From positions 1-64,000 of the forward strand of contig JAJDCU010000047.1 in the NCBI GenBank assembly GCA_029260655.1: a DNA stretch of 64,000 nt, in the 5' to 3' direction. The notes beneath the pieces were generated by a model. That model saw only the letters and a list, made by a program, of their open reading frames with translations. It had not been told where the DNA came from and made no database searches. This DNA comes from Phycisphaeraceae bacterium. GTDB taxonomy: Bacteria > Planctomycetota > Phycisphaerae > Phycisphaerales > Phycisphaeraceae. Below, piece after piece: positions 18,097 through 25,523 of this stretch. The position numbers and the translations under genes are program-made. Every line of letters begins with the position of its first letter. The first letter of the stretch is position 1.

Positions 18097-19157
18097 GCAT
18101 CTTCTCCCTGTCAGGCCGTTCGCCGATCGGGCTGGATATCGGTCGGCGCTGGATCAAGGCCGTGCAGCTTGGCCGGTCTCACGGCAAGCGCGCGGTTACG
18201 GCCGCGGCGAGCATCGCGCGGAGCCAGCCGGACACCCCGGTCGATCGGTCCGAACTGGATAGACTCGCACGGGTGCTGTCCCAGCAGGGGTTCCTCGGCC
18301 GTAAGGTTGTGTTGTCTGCCCCGGCCGATCATGTGATGTCCGGGGTGCTGGACATGCCGCCGCGTGAGTCGGGCGCACCCTATGACCTGATCGCCGCTCA
18401 AGAGTTTGCGAGGATGCACCGCCAAGAGCCCGGGGGGTTTGAGTCCAACTGGTGGGAGATCCCCCGCTCGGCGCGAGCCTCGACGGTGGGGGTGATGGCG
18501 GTCGGCTGTGCACACGTGGACACGCAGGCGATGTTGGAAGTTTTTGAGTCGTGTGGCTACGACGTGGCGGCGATGGACTTCGGTCTCTGCGCCGCTATCC
18601 GGGCATGCCGAGGCCAGATAGATCCATCGCAGTCGATCTCCGCCGTACTGGATATGGGCTGGGGCACCGCGAGGCTGGCGATGGTCCATCAGGGGACGAT
18701 CGTGTTTGACCGCACCCTCTCACGCTCGGGGCTTGGCGTGCTGCATCAGCATGTATGCGACGGATTGGGTGTCGATCCGACAGAGGCGGACTGCCTCTTG
18801 CAGCGCGTGGGGCTCCACAGCAACGACGGTAGTGTCTCAACGATCGACCCCGAATTCAAAGACGTGGCGTCCCTGCTTCGGCCACTGATCGTCGGGCATC
18901 TGGATGAGGTCGTACACGAATTAGAGGCGTCGTTTGAGTATGCGTCACACCAATACCCCGATGCGCATGCGCACCGGCTGATCCTGGTCGGCGGCGGCGG
19001 GGCGGTCCCGGGTCTGGCCCAGAGGTTGGACGCTTCGCTGGATCCGCAGACCCTACGTGCAGAAGACGCCGACTTATTGGGACTCGAAGGACTCGGCGGC
19101 ATGCCTTTAATGGCGGTTGCCTTGGGCTTGGCGGCATACGATCAGGATGAAGGCTAA
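18093..19157 (+). CDS. PilM-like actin-fold protein
   Basis: A 354-residue actin/FtsA-like ATPase-fold protein. IGLDIGRRWIKAVQL at the N-terminus is the phosphate-1 type loop, AVLDMGWGTARLAMV the second and LVGGGGAVPGL the adenosine loop. PilM is cytoplasmic and binds the N-terminal tail of PilN, linking the ATPase to the PilNO membrane complex. The order PilM-PilN-PilO-PilP-like is kept here, which gives the platform a type IV pilus rather than a classical GspL/M character. It overlaps the platform gene by four bases. Confidence 0.87.
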   Translation: MSIFSLSGRSPIGLDIGRRWIKAVQLGRSHGKRAVTAAASIARSQPDTPVDRSELDRLARVLSQQGFLGRKVVLSAPADHVMSGVLDMPPRESGAPYDLIAAQEFARMHRQEPGGFESNWWEIPRSARASTVGVMAVGCAHVDTQAMLEVFESCGYDVAAMDFGLCAAIRACRGQIDPSQSISAVLDMGWGTARLAMVHQGTIVFDRTLSRSGLGVLHQHVCDGLGVDPTEADCLLQRVGLHSNDGSVSTIDPEFKDVASLLRPLIVGHLDEVVHELEASFEYASHQYPDAHAHRLILVGGGGAVPGLAQRLDASLDPQTLRAEDADLLGLEGLGGMPLMAVALGLAAYDQDEG

Positions 19158-19161
19158 GGAT

Positions 19162-19764
19162 ATGGATCGGATCAACCTCATCCCGGCATCCCGTCAGCGG
19201 GCCAGGCACAAGCGGATACGCCGCCGCGCGTGGCTGATTATCTGCCTTGGTTACTCGGGCCTGCTCCTGATAGCGTGCCTCTCGCACCGGAGCATGGGCT
19301 ATATGAACGTCCATGAGCATGAGGATGAGATCACCCAGTTGCAGGGCGAATTGGCTGAGCTGCAAGCATCCCACGGAGCCCTTAGCCCGAAACTCGTCGA
19401 ACGCCGACTGGTGTTGTCTGCCAGCAGGTCGATCGCTGATCAGCCCGATTGGAGCATCCTGCTGGCGTTCCTCGCCAATGAGTTGCTTGACGAGCAGGTT
19501 GTTCTAAGCAGTTGCGCACTGGGCCCCGAACGGGGCGCGTCAGGAGTGGGCGATTTGCAGGACAGATCACTTGCCCTGGCGCTTTCGGGATACGCCAAGA
19601 CGACCCCGGCCGTATCCAGGTTCATCCTGCGTTTGGAGCAGGCGGGTCTGTTTGACAGCGTGTCACTGACCCGGACCAACCGTGAACCTTACCTGGACGG
19701 GCAGGCGATCGCGTTCGATATACTTTGTCTTATCGACGGTGGGGGGGAGGCCGACATTGAATAG
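19162..19764 (+). CDS. PilN-like membrane protein
   Basis: A 200-residue bitopic protein beginning MDRINLIPAS, the short cytoplasmic motif by which PilN binds PilM. One membrane segment (about 20-40) is followed by a coiled coil (about 50-80) and a periplasmic ferredoxin-like region. An in-frame ATG at 19147 overlaps pilM, but GAAGG at 19149-19153 is well spaced for the ATG at 19162. Fits the PilM-N-O order. Confidence 0.8.
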   Translation: MDRINLIPASRQRARHKRIRRRAWLIICLGYSGLLLIACLSHRSMGYMNVHEHEDEITQLQGELAELQASHGALSPKLVERRLVLSASRSIADQPDWSILLAFLANELLDEQVVLSSCALGPERGASGVGDLQDRSLALALSGYAKTTPAVSRFILRLEQAGLFDSVSLTRTNREPYLDGQAIAFDILCLIDGGGEADIE

Positions 19765-20329
19765 CAGGCTATCCTCCTTTTCCCTTGGTTGGCGGATCGA
19801 CGCGGTGGGCGTGTTGGTGTGTGTGGCTCTGACGTTTGCGGCGTATTTCGTTTTCGTCCGCCCAACGTATGAGGGCAAGGCCGAGCACGACCTCCTGCGG
19901 GCGCAATTCATAGAGCAGACCCAGTTGGTGCAGCATGCCCGGGTCTCGCTGTCGGCCTTGAAGCAGCAGTTGAGCGAGGCAGACTCCGCCTTGCGAGACC
20001 AGCCCCTGCGGTTGGAGCCGGCGACGCTTGTGAACCATCGGCTGGCGAAGCTCGCGGACCTTGCCGAGACGTGCGGACTTGAGCTTCATCAGATGAAACC
20101 CGACACCCCCCGTTCGGGCAAGCGGTACGACCTCGTCCCGATTGTCCTGACCGGGTCGGGCGATTACCGGCGTGTGACCTTGTTCATTCGGCGCGTCCAC
20201 GAGAGCTTCGCCGACATCGGGGTGACCCGGTTCGGCCTGAAGGCATCCAATGCGGGCAGCCACCAGGCACAGTTCAACCTGAGCCTGGCCTGGTACGCGA
20301 TGCCCGCCATGGGTTTTGTTCAAGAATAA
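19757..20329 (+). CDS. PilO-like membrane protein
   Basis: A 190-residue bitopic protein: one membrane segment (about 15-36), a coiled coil (about 45-85) and a periplasmic domain of about 100 residues, the PilO layout. The TTG at 19757 is chosen because GGGAGG lies six bases upstream and it overlaps the pilN stop by eight bases. Longer in-frame starts would lie deep within pilN. PilO pairs with PilN in the alignment complex. Confidence 0.78.
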   Translation: MNSRLSSFSLGWRIDAVGVLVCVALTFAAYFVFVRPTYEGKAEHDLLRAQFIEQTQLVQHARVSLSALKQQLSEADSALRDQPLRLEPATLVNHRLAKLADLAETCGLELHQMKPDTPRSGKRYDLVPIVLTGSGDYRRVTLFIRRVHESFADIGVTRFGLKASNAGSHQAQFNLSLAWYAMPAMGFVQE

Positions 20330-20376
20330 TCGTGTTTGCGCTTGACCGGGCCGGCGTTATATCGTTGGCTTGAGTT

Positions 20377-20952
20377 ATGAAGATTTCCAGGGAACGTCTC
20401 ATCTTGGCGGGGGTGCTGGGCCTGGCGGGTGTGGCGCTGCTCGCGGACCGTCTGGTTATCGGATCGGACGTGACCGGGCCCGCCGAATCATCCGCCAGTG
20501 TTCTGGATGCGGCGCCAACGCAAGCCAGCCTCCCGGGCGCCGGCACGGCCCCGACGGGGACCGATCTCCCAGCCGATCCTCAGGCCCAAGCCGTGACGCT
20601 CTCCCAGCGTCTGCGCGATCTGGGCAACCAGTCACCGTCTACCGATATGCCGCCGCTCCGCGACGCCTTCGCCCCGGACGCGGCCTGGACCGCTGACCCA
20701 CACGACCCGGCTGGCTCGGCCGATAACAAAGCCAAACAGCGAGCAGCCGAGCTGTTCCAGAATCAGCACCAGCTCGACGCGGTGATGGTCTCCGTTGACA
20801 GCCGTTTCGCCGTGGTTGGTGGGCAGATGATCTATATCGGCCAGACGCTGGACGATTACCGCCTGGTGGAGGTCCACGAGCGATCCGCCGTGTTCCAGTC
20901 CGCCGGCCTGCGCGTCGAGCTGGGGCTCAAGTCCGCCGGCCAGTCCCCCTGA
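20377..20952 (+). CDS. PilP/GspC-like periplasmic linker protein
   Basis: A 191-residue protein with one N-terminal membrane anchor (about 7-27) and a Pro/Ala-rich, probably unstructured linker (30-120). The compact C-terminal beta domain (about 128-185) reads LDAVMVSVDSRFAVVGGQMI then YIGQTL. That resembles the HR/PilP domain, which contacts the outer-membrane secretin. Position after PilO supports this. Sequence similarity is modest, so it is a structural and contextual call. The secretin partner is not in the window. Confidence 0.6.
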   Translation: MKISRERLILAGVLGLAGVALLADRLVIGSDVTGPAESSASVLDAAPTQASLPGAGTAPTGTDLPADPQAQAVTLSQRLRDLGNQSPSTDMPPLRDAFAPDAAWTADPHDPAGSADNKAKQRAAELFQNQHQLDAVMVSVDSRFAVVGGQMIYIGQTLDDYRLVEVHERSAVFQSAGLRVELGLKSAGQSP

Positions 20953-21092
20953 CCGGAACAGGCGATCCATATTCCATATTTGTTCTAACGCCGGCGCTTA
21001 GGCCGGTTGTTTTCTGTGCCGATGAGGTGGAGGTGACAACAGGCCGGACCCGTGCGTCGGCAGAACGGTTTTCTCTCCAGGAGTCTCTTCTA

Positions 21093-21596
21093 ATGGACAT
21101 GTTACGCAAAACAAGTAAGCCTATCCCCCGCGGCTTCAGCCTGATCGAATTGGTGATCGTGGTGGTGATTATCGGGATCATCGGGGCGATCGCGGTCCCG
21201 CGGATGAGCCGTGGAGCCAAGGGCGCATCCGATTCGGCGGTGACCGCCAACCTGGCCGTGCTCCGCAGCGCGCTGGACCTTTACGCCACCGAGCACGGCG
21301 GGGCCTACCCGACCATCGCGAACATGCCCAACGCACTGCTGCAATATACCGACAATACCGCGGCCGCCACACCGGTCGCCACCAAGGCCGCGCCCGATAT
21401 CTACGGACCTTACGTCCGCGCGATCCCCACACTCCCGGTAGGTGCAGCAAAGGGCAAGACCGGTTTTATTGGGACCGGCATTATTGGTGCAGACGCCACG
21501 AAAGGGTGGTACTACACCGCTGGAACCGGGCAGGTCCGTGCGAACACGGCCGACGCCGAGAAAGACGACGCCGGTATTGCATACAACACCTATTGA
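21093..21596 (+). CDS. type II pseudopilin, GspG-like paralogue 1
   Basis: A 167-residue prepilin. The leader is MDMLRKTSKPIPRG, cut before Phe15, and the mature helix FSLIELVIVVVIIGIIGAIAVP carries the conserved Glu5. The C-terminal domain ends in EKDDAGIAYNTY. The ATG at 21093 has CCAGGAG at good spacing. It is the first of three tandem paralogues and shares an almost identical DNA segment (21131-21240) with them. The usual GspG calcium-site residues are not obvious, so the head group may be lineage-specific. Confidence 0.87.
   Translation: MDMLRKTSKPIPRGFSLIELVIVVVIIGIIGAIAVPRMSRGAKGASDSAVTANLAVLRSALDLYATEHGGAYPTIANMPNALLQYTDNTAAATPVATKAAPDIYGPYVRAIPTLPVGAAKGKTGFIGTGIIGADATKGWYYTAGTGQVRANTADAEKDDAGIAYNTY
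21131..21240 (+). repeat. pseudopilin N-helix repeat, copy 1
   Basis: A segment coding for the cleavage site, N-terminal helix and SRGAKGAS turn. It is nearly identical in sequence to 21701-21810 and 22341-22450. The central part, from ATCGGGATCATCGG through CGCGGTCCCGCGGATGAGCC, is the same in all three, including third codon positions. Confidence 0.85.
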
Positions 21597-21659
21597 TACG
21601 GGGCGGAGGGGGTCCCGGGGCAGCCGTTGTTGCTCGTGGGGTTGGAGATAGGGCGATTC

Positions 21660-22163
21660 ATGAATGGACTCAATGGCAGATATTCCGCCGCCCGGGGAGG
21701 CGGCTTCAGCCTGATCGAGTTGGTGATCGTCGTGGTCATCATCGGGATCATCGGGGCGATCGCGGTCCCGCGGATGAGCCGGGGCGCCAAGGGCGCTTCC
21801 GATTCGGCGCTGCGCGGCGACCTTCGGGTGCTTCGCGATGCGTTTGAGTTCTTCGCCACCGAGCACGGGGGGGATTACCCAGACGGCGCGGACCTGCCGA
21901 ATGCCCTGACAGCCTACTCCAGCGCGCGCTTCGATGACCTAAGCGCCACCAAGACTACGACCCATATATACGGCCCGTACCTCCGGGCGGTCCCCAAGCT
22001 CCCGGTCGGGGCGAACAAAGGCAAGAATACGTTCGCCAGTTCGGCCCCTGGCGCTTCGGTCGTATCGGCGGGCTGGTACTACAACCCGGCGAACGGTGAG
22101 GTCCGGGCAAACTGCGCGGACAGCGAAAAAGATGACGCCGGCGTGGCCTATAACACCTACTGA
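21660..22163 (+). CDS. type II pseudopilin, GspG-like paralogue 2
   Basis: A 167-residue prepilin cut after Gly15 before FSLIE, with the same mature N-terminal helix as its neighbours. The C-terminal domain resembles paralogue 1 throughout (ATEHGG, IYGP followed by the RAVPKLPVG stretch, GWYYNPANGEVRAN) and ends DDAGVAYNTY. An in-frame ATG at 21627 would give an unusually long leader; the one at 21660 is preferred. Which of the two is the major pseudopilin cannot be told from sequence. Confidence 0.86.
   Translation: MNGLNGRYSAARGGGFSLIELVIVVVIIGIIGAIAVPRMSRGAKGASDSALRGDLRVLRDAFEFFATEHGGDYPDGADLPNALTAYSSARFDDLSATKTTTHIYGPYLRAVPKLPVGANKGKNTFASSAPGASVVSAGWYYNPANGEVRANCADSEKDDAGVAYNTY
21701..21810 (+). 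repeat. pseudopilin N-helix repeat, copy 2
   Basis: Second copy of the near-identical N-helix segment. It agrees with copy 3 base for base from TGGTGATCGTCGTGG (21721) through GAGCCGGGGCG (21786). Confidence 0.87.
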
Positions 22164-22275
22164 TCGGGTACGGGAGGCGTATGCCAACACGCCTGACAAG
22201 ATGGTTTACGACGACCCGCTCGGTCACCCGGATCACGGGTCACGCCGAGCGGTTTGTCCATTTGATGAGAAACCT

Positions 22276-22830
22276 ATGACGGATCGTAGACTCAACCGGA
22301 TCGTAATCGGTCACCCCGATTCAGGGTCCCCGCGGGGCCGGGCCTTCAGCCTGATCGAGCTGGTGATCGTCGTGGTCATCATCGGGATCATCGGGGCGAT
22401 CGCGGTCCCGCGGATGAGCCGGGGCGCGGAGGGCGCGTCGATCTCGGCGCTGGCAGGCGACGTCGTCGCGCTCAACAGGGCGGTCGACCTCTACGCCGCG
22501 GAGCACAACGGCGACTTCCCACGCGCAGCGAACATCAACGAGCAGCTCACAGCCAAGACCAATCTCAACGGGGCCGTACCGACCGGCGCCCCCGGTGAAA
22601 TCGCGTTCGGCCCGTACATCCGTGTGATCCCACCGTTGCCGATTGGGAAGAAAAAGGGCAACACCCTGATCGCCGCTGCCGACGGCGCGGGGGTCGGATG
22701 GATCTACTACCCGGTAAGGGGGATCATCCGTCCCAATCTCACCAAGGCAGGGGGGACCGTCGACGAGCCGCTGGTGACGATTGTGATCAACGGCAGCACC
22801 CTCATTCGGGACGACTTGGTCGGGCCGTAA
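22276..22830 (+). CDS. type II pseudopilin, GspG-like paralogue 3 with Ala before the cleavage site
   Basis: A 184-residue prepilin with a longer leader (23 residues). The residue before the mature Phe24 is Ala, where almost all type IV prepilins have Gly (the other two paralogues do). The mature helix is the same, but the C-terminal domain diverges more and ends in VINGSTLIRDDLVGP rather than the DDAG-AYNTY tail. It may be processed less well or serve as a minor pseudopilin. The ATG at 22276 has only a weak ribosome site. A further in-frame start at 22096 would lie inside paralogue 2 and is rejected. Confidence 0.84.
   Translation: MTDRRLNRIVIGHPDSGSPRGRAFSLIELVIVVVIIGIIGAIAVPRMSRGAEGASISALAGDVVALNRAVDLYAAEHNGDFPRAANINEQLTAKTNLNGAVPTGAPGEIAFGPYIRVIPPLPIGKKKGNTLIAAADGAGVGWIYYPVRGIIRPNLTKAGGTVDEPLVTIVINGSTLIRDDLVGP
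22341..22450 (+). repeat. pseudopilin N-helix repeat, copy 3
   Basis: Third copy of the N-helix segment. It matches copy 2 almost exactly until the GCGGAGGGCGCG codons, after which the genes diverge. Confidence 0.87.
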
Positions 22831-22832
22831 CC

Positions 22833-23327
22833 ATGCATGCAACTCCACCCATCACGCTTGGGGAACTCGGCCGGCCCGCCAGACGGGGTTTTAGCCTGCT
22901 GGAGCTGATGATGGTGCTGACGATCATCTCGGTCCTCGCCGCGATCGGTGTGCCGAGGTACGCCAATTCCTTGGCGCGCTACCGCGCCGACGCCGCGGCG
23001 CGAAGGGTCGTCGTCGATCTCGACTACGCCAGGCAACGCGCACGGTCGTCCAGCGCCGAAGTGTCCGTGCATTTTATGTTCATCAGTAACATCGTGCATC
23101 TACAGGGGGTGCCGAGCCAGGACGACCCGGCGGTCGATTGGATGACACAACTCGGGGTCGAGCCGTACCACGCGGACCTGGTGTCGGCTAATTTCGCCGG
23201 GAGGAGTAAAGTGGTATTCAACGGCTACGGCGACCCGGACTCGGGCGGATCGGCCGTGTTGACCGTCGGTTCGGAGACCCGGACCATCGTGCTGGATCCG
23301 GACACCGGTAAGGCGGTGGTGCAGTGA
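22833..23327 (+). CDS. minor pseudopilin, GspH-like
   Basis: A 164-residue prepilin starting at ATG 22833. The leader ends RPARRG and the mature sequence begins FSLLELMMVLTIISVLAAIGVP with Glu5. AARRVVVDLDYARQRARSSSAEV after the helix is the typical GspH/FimT continuation, and a beta-rich C-terminal domain follows. GspH-like proteins form the tip or core of the pseudopilus. The stop overlaps the next gene (GTGA). Confidence 0.83.
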   Translation: MHATPPITLGELGRPARRGFSLLELMMVLTIISVLAAIGVPRYANSLARYRADAAARRVVVDLDYARQRARSSSAEVSVHFMFISNIVHLQGVPSQDDPAVDWMTQLGVEPYHADLVSANFAGRSKVVFNGYGDPDSGGSAVLTVGSETRTIVLDPDTGKAVVQ

Positions 23328-24403
23328 CGACGATGACACCTCATCGGCTTAGGTACGGCCGACGCGCCAAGGCCCGACGTGGATTCACGCTCATCGAGAT
23401 GGTCGTAAGCCTGTCGATCCTGTCGATCGTGTTCCTGGCGATGGGCTCGGTCATGCTGTTGTCAACCAAGGCGATCCCCGATCCCGATGCCCCGGCGAAC
23501 CTGAATCTTGACGCCGCCGACGCACTGCAGCAGATGGCCTCGGAGTTGGAAACCGCCAACTCGGTCATTTTTACTTTCGGCAATAATGGGATCGCCTTCA
23601 CCGTCCCCGACCGAAACGGAGACGATGTCGATGAATCGATCGTCTACCGCTGGAACGGCGTGCCGGGCAGCCCGCTGTTACGACGGTACAACGGCGGTAC
23701 ATGGGTCATGGTCCTGCCCAGCGTCTACGAGTTCAATCTGACGTACGACCTCAAGTCAGTCCCCCAGCCGGATGCACTGGTCGAGAGTGCCGAAGTCGAG
23801 CTGAGCAGCCATATCGATGTGGGCAATTTCAACGATTACTCTGTAAAGCAGAACGATTGGATCGGACAGTATTTCGTGCCGTCTAATCTGCCAGCAGATG
23901 CCGTCGGGTGGAGCGTAACCCGGGTGCTGTTTGAAGCCAAGAACGTAGGGGCTATCAAAGGTCAGACGCTGGTCCAACTCCGCCCGGCACTGGCGGGAAA
24001 CCTGCCCGACGTTACTGTGTTGGAAGAGCATGTGATGCTTGAATCCGCTTTAAGTAGTGGATACACGTGGCAGCCGTTCACGTTCTCATCGATCCGTGAC
24101 CGGGCCCCCAATGAGGGACTGTGTCTGGTTTTGCAGTGGGTTACAGACGCCGACGCGGCTGAGATCCGTGTCGATAGCATTGCCGGATCTGGGTTTCTTA
24201 CCACTAATGACAGTGGCACGACGTGGTCATATGACCCAGCACAATCGATGAATTTCTATGTCTACGGCACATACTCCACCTCTGTACCCCAGCCACCGAT
24301 CAGTCTGTTGCGGTCCGTGACGATCACGCTTAACCCAGGCCAAGACCCGGCGTCTCGGGTGCGCACCGCTGTCATCACACTCAACCAACCTCAGATGCCA
24401 TGA
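23324..24403 (+). CDS. minor pseudopilin, PilW/GspJ-like
   Basis: A 359-residue prepilin, long for this class. The leader ends ARRG and the mature sequence begins FTLIEMVVSLSILSIVFLAMGSVML. The large extracytoplasmic region (from about residue 55) is beta-rich, with a stretch at about 195-310 that looks like an inserted carbohydrate-binding or jelly-roll type domain. The start is GTG at 23324, overlapping the previous stop; an ATG nine bases later is an alternative. The inserted domain suggests a tip protein that touches substrate, an inference. Confidence 0.78.
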   Translation: MTTMTPHRLRYGRRAKARRGFTLIEMVVSLSILSIVFLAMGSVMLLSTKAIPDPDAPANLNLDAADALQQMASELETANSVIFTFGNNGIAFTVPDRNGDDVDESIVYRWNGVPGSPLLRRYNGGTWVMVLPSVYEFNLTYDLKSVPQPDALVESAEVELSSHIDVGNFNDYSVKQNDWIGQYFVPSNLPADAVGWSVTRVLFEAKNVGAIKGQTLVQLRPALAGNLPDVTVLEEHVMLESALSSGYTWQPFTFSSIRDRAPNEGLCLVLQWVTDADAAEIRVDSIAGSGFLTTNDSGTTWSYDPAQSMNFYVYGTYSTSVPQPPISLLRSVTITLNPGQDPASRVRTAVITLNQPQMP

Positions 24404-24987
24404 ACATGAAGCGACACATGGGAAACAGTCGAAAGATCGCCGAACCCGCTTTGCGGAGGTCTGTCCTCGGCGGTGCATGTTGTGGCGTTCGCGATGGCCG
24501 CGGCCTCAGGGGCTTCACGCTGATCGAGGCGGTGATGTCGATGCTGATCGTCGGGCTGATGCTGGTCGCGGCGCTGAACACGATCGGGGCTTCGAAACTT
24601 GCACAGAGCCGCAACGCCGAGCAGGCCGTTGGGCCGATGCTTGCCGAGGACCTGATGACTGAGATCCTTAGCCAGCATTACCAGGAGCCGGTCGACACAC
24701 CCGGGTTTGGCCGGGAGAGCGAGCCGGGCGGCAACCGGGCCGACTGGGACGACGTCGACGACTACGACGGCTGGTCCGCCAGCCCGCCACAAGCAAAGGA
24801 CGGGACCGACTTGCCCGATCTCGAAGGCTGGGGCCGGGCGGTGACGGTGTATTGGGTCAAGCCAACCAAGCTCAACGAGGTCGGCGCCAACACCGGCGTC
24901 AAGCGGATCATTATCACGATGACACACCAGGGCCGCGTGGTGACGGAGCTATTTTCGGTGCGGACCATGGGTTGGCCGGAGCCCTAA
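24400..24987 (+). CDS. minor pseudopilin, PilV/GspI-like
   Basis: A 195-residue prepilin overlapping the previous gene by four bases (ATGA). A long leader of 38 residues ends GLRG, then FTLIEAVMSMLIVGLMLVAALNTIGASK, the pattern of GspI/PilV. An acidic stretch (DWDDVDDYDGWSA) lies near residue 110. The minor-pilin order H, J, I matches the set of tip components seen in type II systems. Confidence 0.8.
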   Translation: MNMKRHMGNSRKIAEPALRRSVLGGACCGVRDGRGLRGFTLIEAVMSMLIVGLMLVAALNTIGASKLAQSRNAEQAVGPMLAEDLMTEILSQHYQEPVDTPGFGRESEPGGNRADWDDVDDYDGWSASPPQAKDGTDLPDLEGWGRAVTVYWVKPTKLNEVGANTGVKRIIITMTHQGRVVTELFSVRTMGWPEP

Positions 24988-25010
24988 GTTGAACCGATGA
25001 GGCAGGGATC

Positions 25011-25472
25011 ATGATGCTTACGAACGACACAATAAGAGCGGGGGACATCCGACAGCGGGGCTCGGTCTACGTGCTGGTGCTGGGCGCGTCGATCCTGGTG
25101 GCGGTGATCGGGGTGTCGGCGTTGATGGCGGCGCGGGTCCAGCACGGGGCCATCAGCCGCTCCGCCGATGCCGCCCAGACCCGGCTGCTCGCCCGCTCGG
25201 CGATCGACCTGGGCCTGTGCTCCATTCGGCAGAATCCCACGTGGCGCACGCTGTTCGCCGCCGGCACCCTGCCGACCGGCTTGGAACTGGGGTCCGGCAC
25301 GCTCACACTCACCGCCACAGATCCCGTCGACGGCAACCTGACAAACAACAACACCGACCCCGTTGTCCTGATCGGGATCGGCAACGTCGGGCAGGCGACC
25401 TACAGGCTCGAAGTCACGCTCAACGGTGACGGGATGATCGAATCCGGTTCATGGAGGCGGGTAGTCAACTGA
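25011..25472 (+). CDS. PilX/GspK-like minor pilin without Glu5
   Basis: A 153-residue protein whose N-terminus reads RQRGSVYVLVLGASILVAVIGVSALMAAR. The cleavage-site Gly is present, but the mature helix has no Glu5, as in GspK/PilX tip proteins. It is shorter than GspK (about 300 residues), so the large GspK head domain is missing. It is the last gene of the locus and faces an oppositely oriented HD-GYP gene. Confidence 0.7.
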   Translation: MMLTNDTIRAGDIRQRGSVYVLVLGASILVAVIGVSALMAARVQHGAISRSADAAQTRLLARSAIDLGLCSIRQNPTWRTLFAAGTLPTGLELGSGTLTLTATDPVDGNLTNNNTDPVVLIGIGNVGQATYRLEVTLNGDGMIESGSWRRVVN

Positions 25473-25523
25473 TCATTTCTCTTGTTGACTGTTGCGTGGT
25501 GGCAGTGTGCCGATCAGACCGCC

